DNA from: Populus alba
Lineage: Eukaryota; Streptophyta; Magnoliopsida; Malpighiales; Salicaceae
DNA length: 64,000 nucleotides
NCBI RefSeq assembly: GCF_005239225.2
Contig: NC_133284.1
Location: 28,196,339-28,260,338 of the forward strand
Direction: 5' to 3'
This document shows positions 61,645 through 64,000 of this stretch, piece by piece. The translations under genes were made by a program, and so were the position numbers. The notes beneath the pieces are model-generated. The model was not told the origin of the DNA and searched no databases. It worked only from the letters and a program-made list of their open reading frames with translations. Position 1 is the first letter of the stretch. Each line of letters starts with the position of its first letter.

Positions 61645-61819
61645 TGCATGATTGAATAAAATAAACAACAGTTCAAATCACGTGGACTTCCATAGCATTA
61701 CACAGACAACAATTTCTCTGCCAAGTGGATCCACGATGCCAGGTGCTCCAAGCTGAAAGCGTGCGATTTATTGAGACATGCACGAAGCCCACGTGTAACT
61801 AATTCGTTGACCACGTGTC
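61645..61819 (+). promoter_or_regulatory. ABRE/G-box and RY motif cluster upstream of the VOC gene
   Basis: Three CACGTG cores lie at 61679-61684, 61790-61795 and 61812-61817; the last is in ccacgtgtct, containing the ABRE sequence ACGTGTC. RY-type motifs are CATGCA at 61777-61782 and TGCATG at 61645-61650. In plants ABRE binds ABI5/AREB bZIP factors and RY binds ABI3/FUS3-type B3 factors. Confidence 0.7.
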
Positions 61820-61956
61820 TAATCCATCGCGGATTCAGTAACAAAGCCTCTCTTTCCCTAGCTAGCTTGAGCAGTATTTATCAAAAAGAAGAAGAAAAGG
61901 CTTGTACAGCACAATAACCAGAGGCAAAGGAGAGCGAGAGAGGGAGTAAAACGGCA

Positions 61957-62573
61957 ATGGCATCAGATCTGAGCCCAGAATATGCCTATACGATAGTCTA
62001 CGCGAAGGACGTCGCCAAGTCCGTTGCTTTCTATGCTAAAGCATTTGGCTATCATGTTCGTCGCGTCGACGAGTCTAACAGGTACTAATTTTATTTCAAT
62101 ATGAAATTAAGATGAATTAAATTGATTATTTGTTTATTCAATGCTTACTAGAACTACTATTTTGGTTTGAAAATAGATGGGGAGAGCTGGACAGCGGGCC
62201 GACCACGATAGCCTTCACTCCGATTCACCAACGCGAGACTGATGACCGAAGCGGTGCAGTGCAGACTCCCCATTCTGACCGGGAGAGACCACCCATGGAG
62301 GTTTGTTTTTCTTATACGGATGTCGATGCTGCCTACAAGGTAGATTTCTCCTTCGGTATCTTGCGTTTTCATTTCTCATTTATATGGCTATCGTTTTTTT
62401 ATAAATAATTTATTCACGACGATGGATGACAGAGGGCAGTGGAAAACGGTGCTATCCCGGTGAGCAAACCAGAGGACAAAGAATGGGGACAGAGGGTCGG
62501 GTACGTGCGTGATATTGATGGAATAGTAGTGAGACTGGGGAGCCATGTTGTGAAGCCTACAAAGCAAGACTGA
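61957..62573 (+). CDS. VOC superfamily (glyoxalase/bleomycin-resistance fold) protein
   Basis: Three exons (61957-62081, 62177-62339, 62433-62573) encode 142 residues. The protein is a single VOC module of two beta-alpha-beta-beta-beta units: YTIVYAKDVAKSVAFYAKAFGY, then the ELDSGPTTIAFTPI strands, VCFSYTDVDAAYKRAVENGA, and VGYVRDIDGIVVRLGSH at the end. Members use paired modules to form a metal site for glyoxalase, dioxygenase or resistance functions; with one module this protein would dimerise. The substrate is unknown. From memory it matches the plant desiccation-induced 1VOC type (Arabidopsis At1g07645). Splice sites are GT-AG and frames are continuous to TGA. Upstream ABRE and RY motifs fit an ABA/seed-desiccation pattern. 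Confidence 0.92.
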
Positions 62574-64000
62574 GATAACTTTTGAGAAAAATCATTTTTA
62601 ATTATAATTGATAAAGATAAAATTTGTGTTCTTAGATCAAATGCATATCATTTGATGGAAAGCATCTCTAATTGATTGACCTTCCAATGGATGCAATAAT
62701 GTCTATAATTTCCATCCCTTGTTCCGTAAGCATTTAAGCATTCCCATTTCGTATGAAAAACACAAGTTTCAAAATTATTGCTTCCATTTATTAGATACAC
62801 ATAATTTTTTTTTAACATAAATATATAGGCTAATTTATATACATCTCTACTAATATTTTAAATTTTAAAATTAATAATTATATAAACCTCTAATAATCAT
62901 AATAAAACTTGAATTTGTAATTATTAGAGAACGAATACTCAAGATTTAATTAATTTTTTTTAATTACTTTAATAATGAGATTTATGTGAAACATAATACA
63001 TTATTATCTTTTTTCCCCCTTACAAATCGAAGACCTATGCAGAGTCATTCATTTCAATCAGCAGGAAAAGTGTAATCAATTCTGCGTGACAAGAAGTTAT
63101 TGATAACACCATCAAAGAATAATGGCCTTGATTGCAAACAGGTTCTGTCGTGGGACACTTGGGATTATAGCAATTTTAAACAAATGCCTCGGTTGATACT
63201 TAATTTTATAAATGTTTATTTTTGTTACCATTTCATTAAGAAAAAACTAGTTAAAAAAAATAAAATTAAACCTAGTATAATTCATGATTCATGTCACGAG
63301 TTTAGCAAGCTATACCACAAAATCCAAGTCAATCTAATACGTTTTTGTTTCAGTATTAAAAAAAATATATGTCATATTAAAAAAATTTAAAAGTCAAATC
63401 ATGTTTTTTTAGAGGTTATTAAAGTTATATTTAGACCCATCAAATCGACTGAATTATATTACGATAATTCTTATATGATGTAATTTGAAATATAAGCTAG
63501 GGAAGAAGTTAAATCAAAAGTTTATAAAGTTGATCTATTGTGTTGTGTTCAATAACAATGCTAGAGAATTTCCCACATCATAATTTTTATTTTTAGGTTC
63601 CACAAAATTTTGATTCAACCCGTAGGGTGGGTTAGGAAACTAGCTATAACATATAGTAAAAACAATTACAATTCTAGGGATCAAATTTTAAATTCAAACA
63701 AAAAATAAAGCCTCCTTTTCTTTTTTCATTGTGCAGGAGGTGTGTTTTTAAGTATTTTGATCCTCAAAGTTTTTAGTTTTCCTTTTCTTTTCTAGTCAAA
63801 ACTAAATTATTACAAATCTAAATCTTAATTCAAAAACTCATTTTGATCCTCCCATTTTCTCTATTCAAGTTTCAATCCCTATAATTACATCACCGTGTCA
63901 ATTTTGTTTTTCAATTCACATTCTTAGATTTTTTCTGTATTAAGAAAAACCGGTTCATCCTGCAGCGGGACAGTACCCTATTCTTTTTGAATTGAAACCA
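62574..64000. other. VOC 3' flank and AT-rich intergenic DNA
   Basis: The first 200 bp or so should hold the VOC 3' UTR. No frame with a domain, RNA gene or clear repeat was seen after that. The last 300 bp resemble the pyrimidine-rich repeat style of R2. Confidence 0.5.

Noticed and set aside
1..64000. Search for CRISPR arrays, operons, bacterial mobile elements or defence systems
   Set aside because: The DNA is plant nuclear. The repeats found are tandem, LTR or MITE-like and none has a spacer-repeat structure.

Overview
This window is nuclear DNA from a flowering plant. It is AT-rich, its genes carry many short GT-AG introns, and it holds a eukaryotic tRNA gene, a copia retrotransposon and plant-specific gene families (P-type PPR, ACR-type ACT-repeat, cytosolic UXS, FUSC/AaeB-like). 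The proteins read like a woody eudicot. The dispersed repeats resemble ones I associate with Populus/Salix, but that is an impression from memory; no search was run.

Layout: 1-3.2 kb is repeat-rich intergenic DNA, beginning with a 140-bp purine-rich tandem repeat cut by the window edge. ADF (3421-4728, +) faces a single-exon P-type PPR gene (6364-9111, -). After an array of a degenerate ~165-bp repeat (10.5-11.3 kb), a tRNA-Val(AAC) gene (-) lies head-to-head with an ALY/REF mRNA-export gene (12008-19459, +). Intron 4 of ALY holds a complete but decayed 4.6-kb copia element in antisense. Four minus-strand genes follow: an unrecognised 11-exon gene (21182-24810), an ACR9/10-type ACT-repeat gene (26298-29959) with an 827-bp miniature LTR retrotransposon in intron 4, UDP-glucuronate decarboxylase (31668-35978), and a FUSC-family membrane protein (36703-39403). 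A gene-free 8.6-kb stretch precedes a minus-strand SEC14/CRAL-TRIO gene (48175-53787). Another 7.5 kb of repeats leads to a small VOC/glyoxalase-fold gene (61957-62573, +) whose upstream region carries G-box/ABRE and RY motifs.

The genes are independent housekeeping or regulatory loci and do not form an operon or cluster. Exon structures were built by hand from splice sites and reading-frame continuity. For every spliced gene the summed exons are divisible by three and give a continuous protein. I saw no defence island, CRISPR array, biosynthetic cluster or other clearly novel system. The most interesting items are the miniature LTR element with a perfect target duplication, the copia insertion inside a constitutive gene, a probable GC-AG intron, the tRNA/ALY head-to-head arrangement, the ABRE/RY promoter, and several dispersed repeat families.
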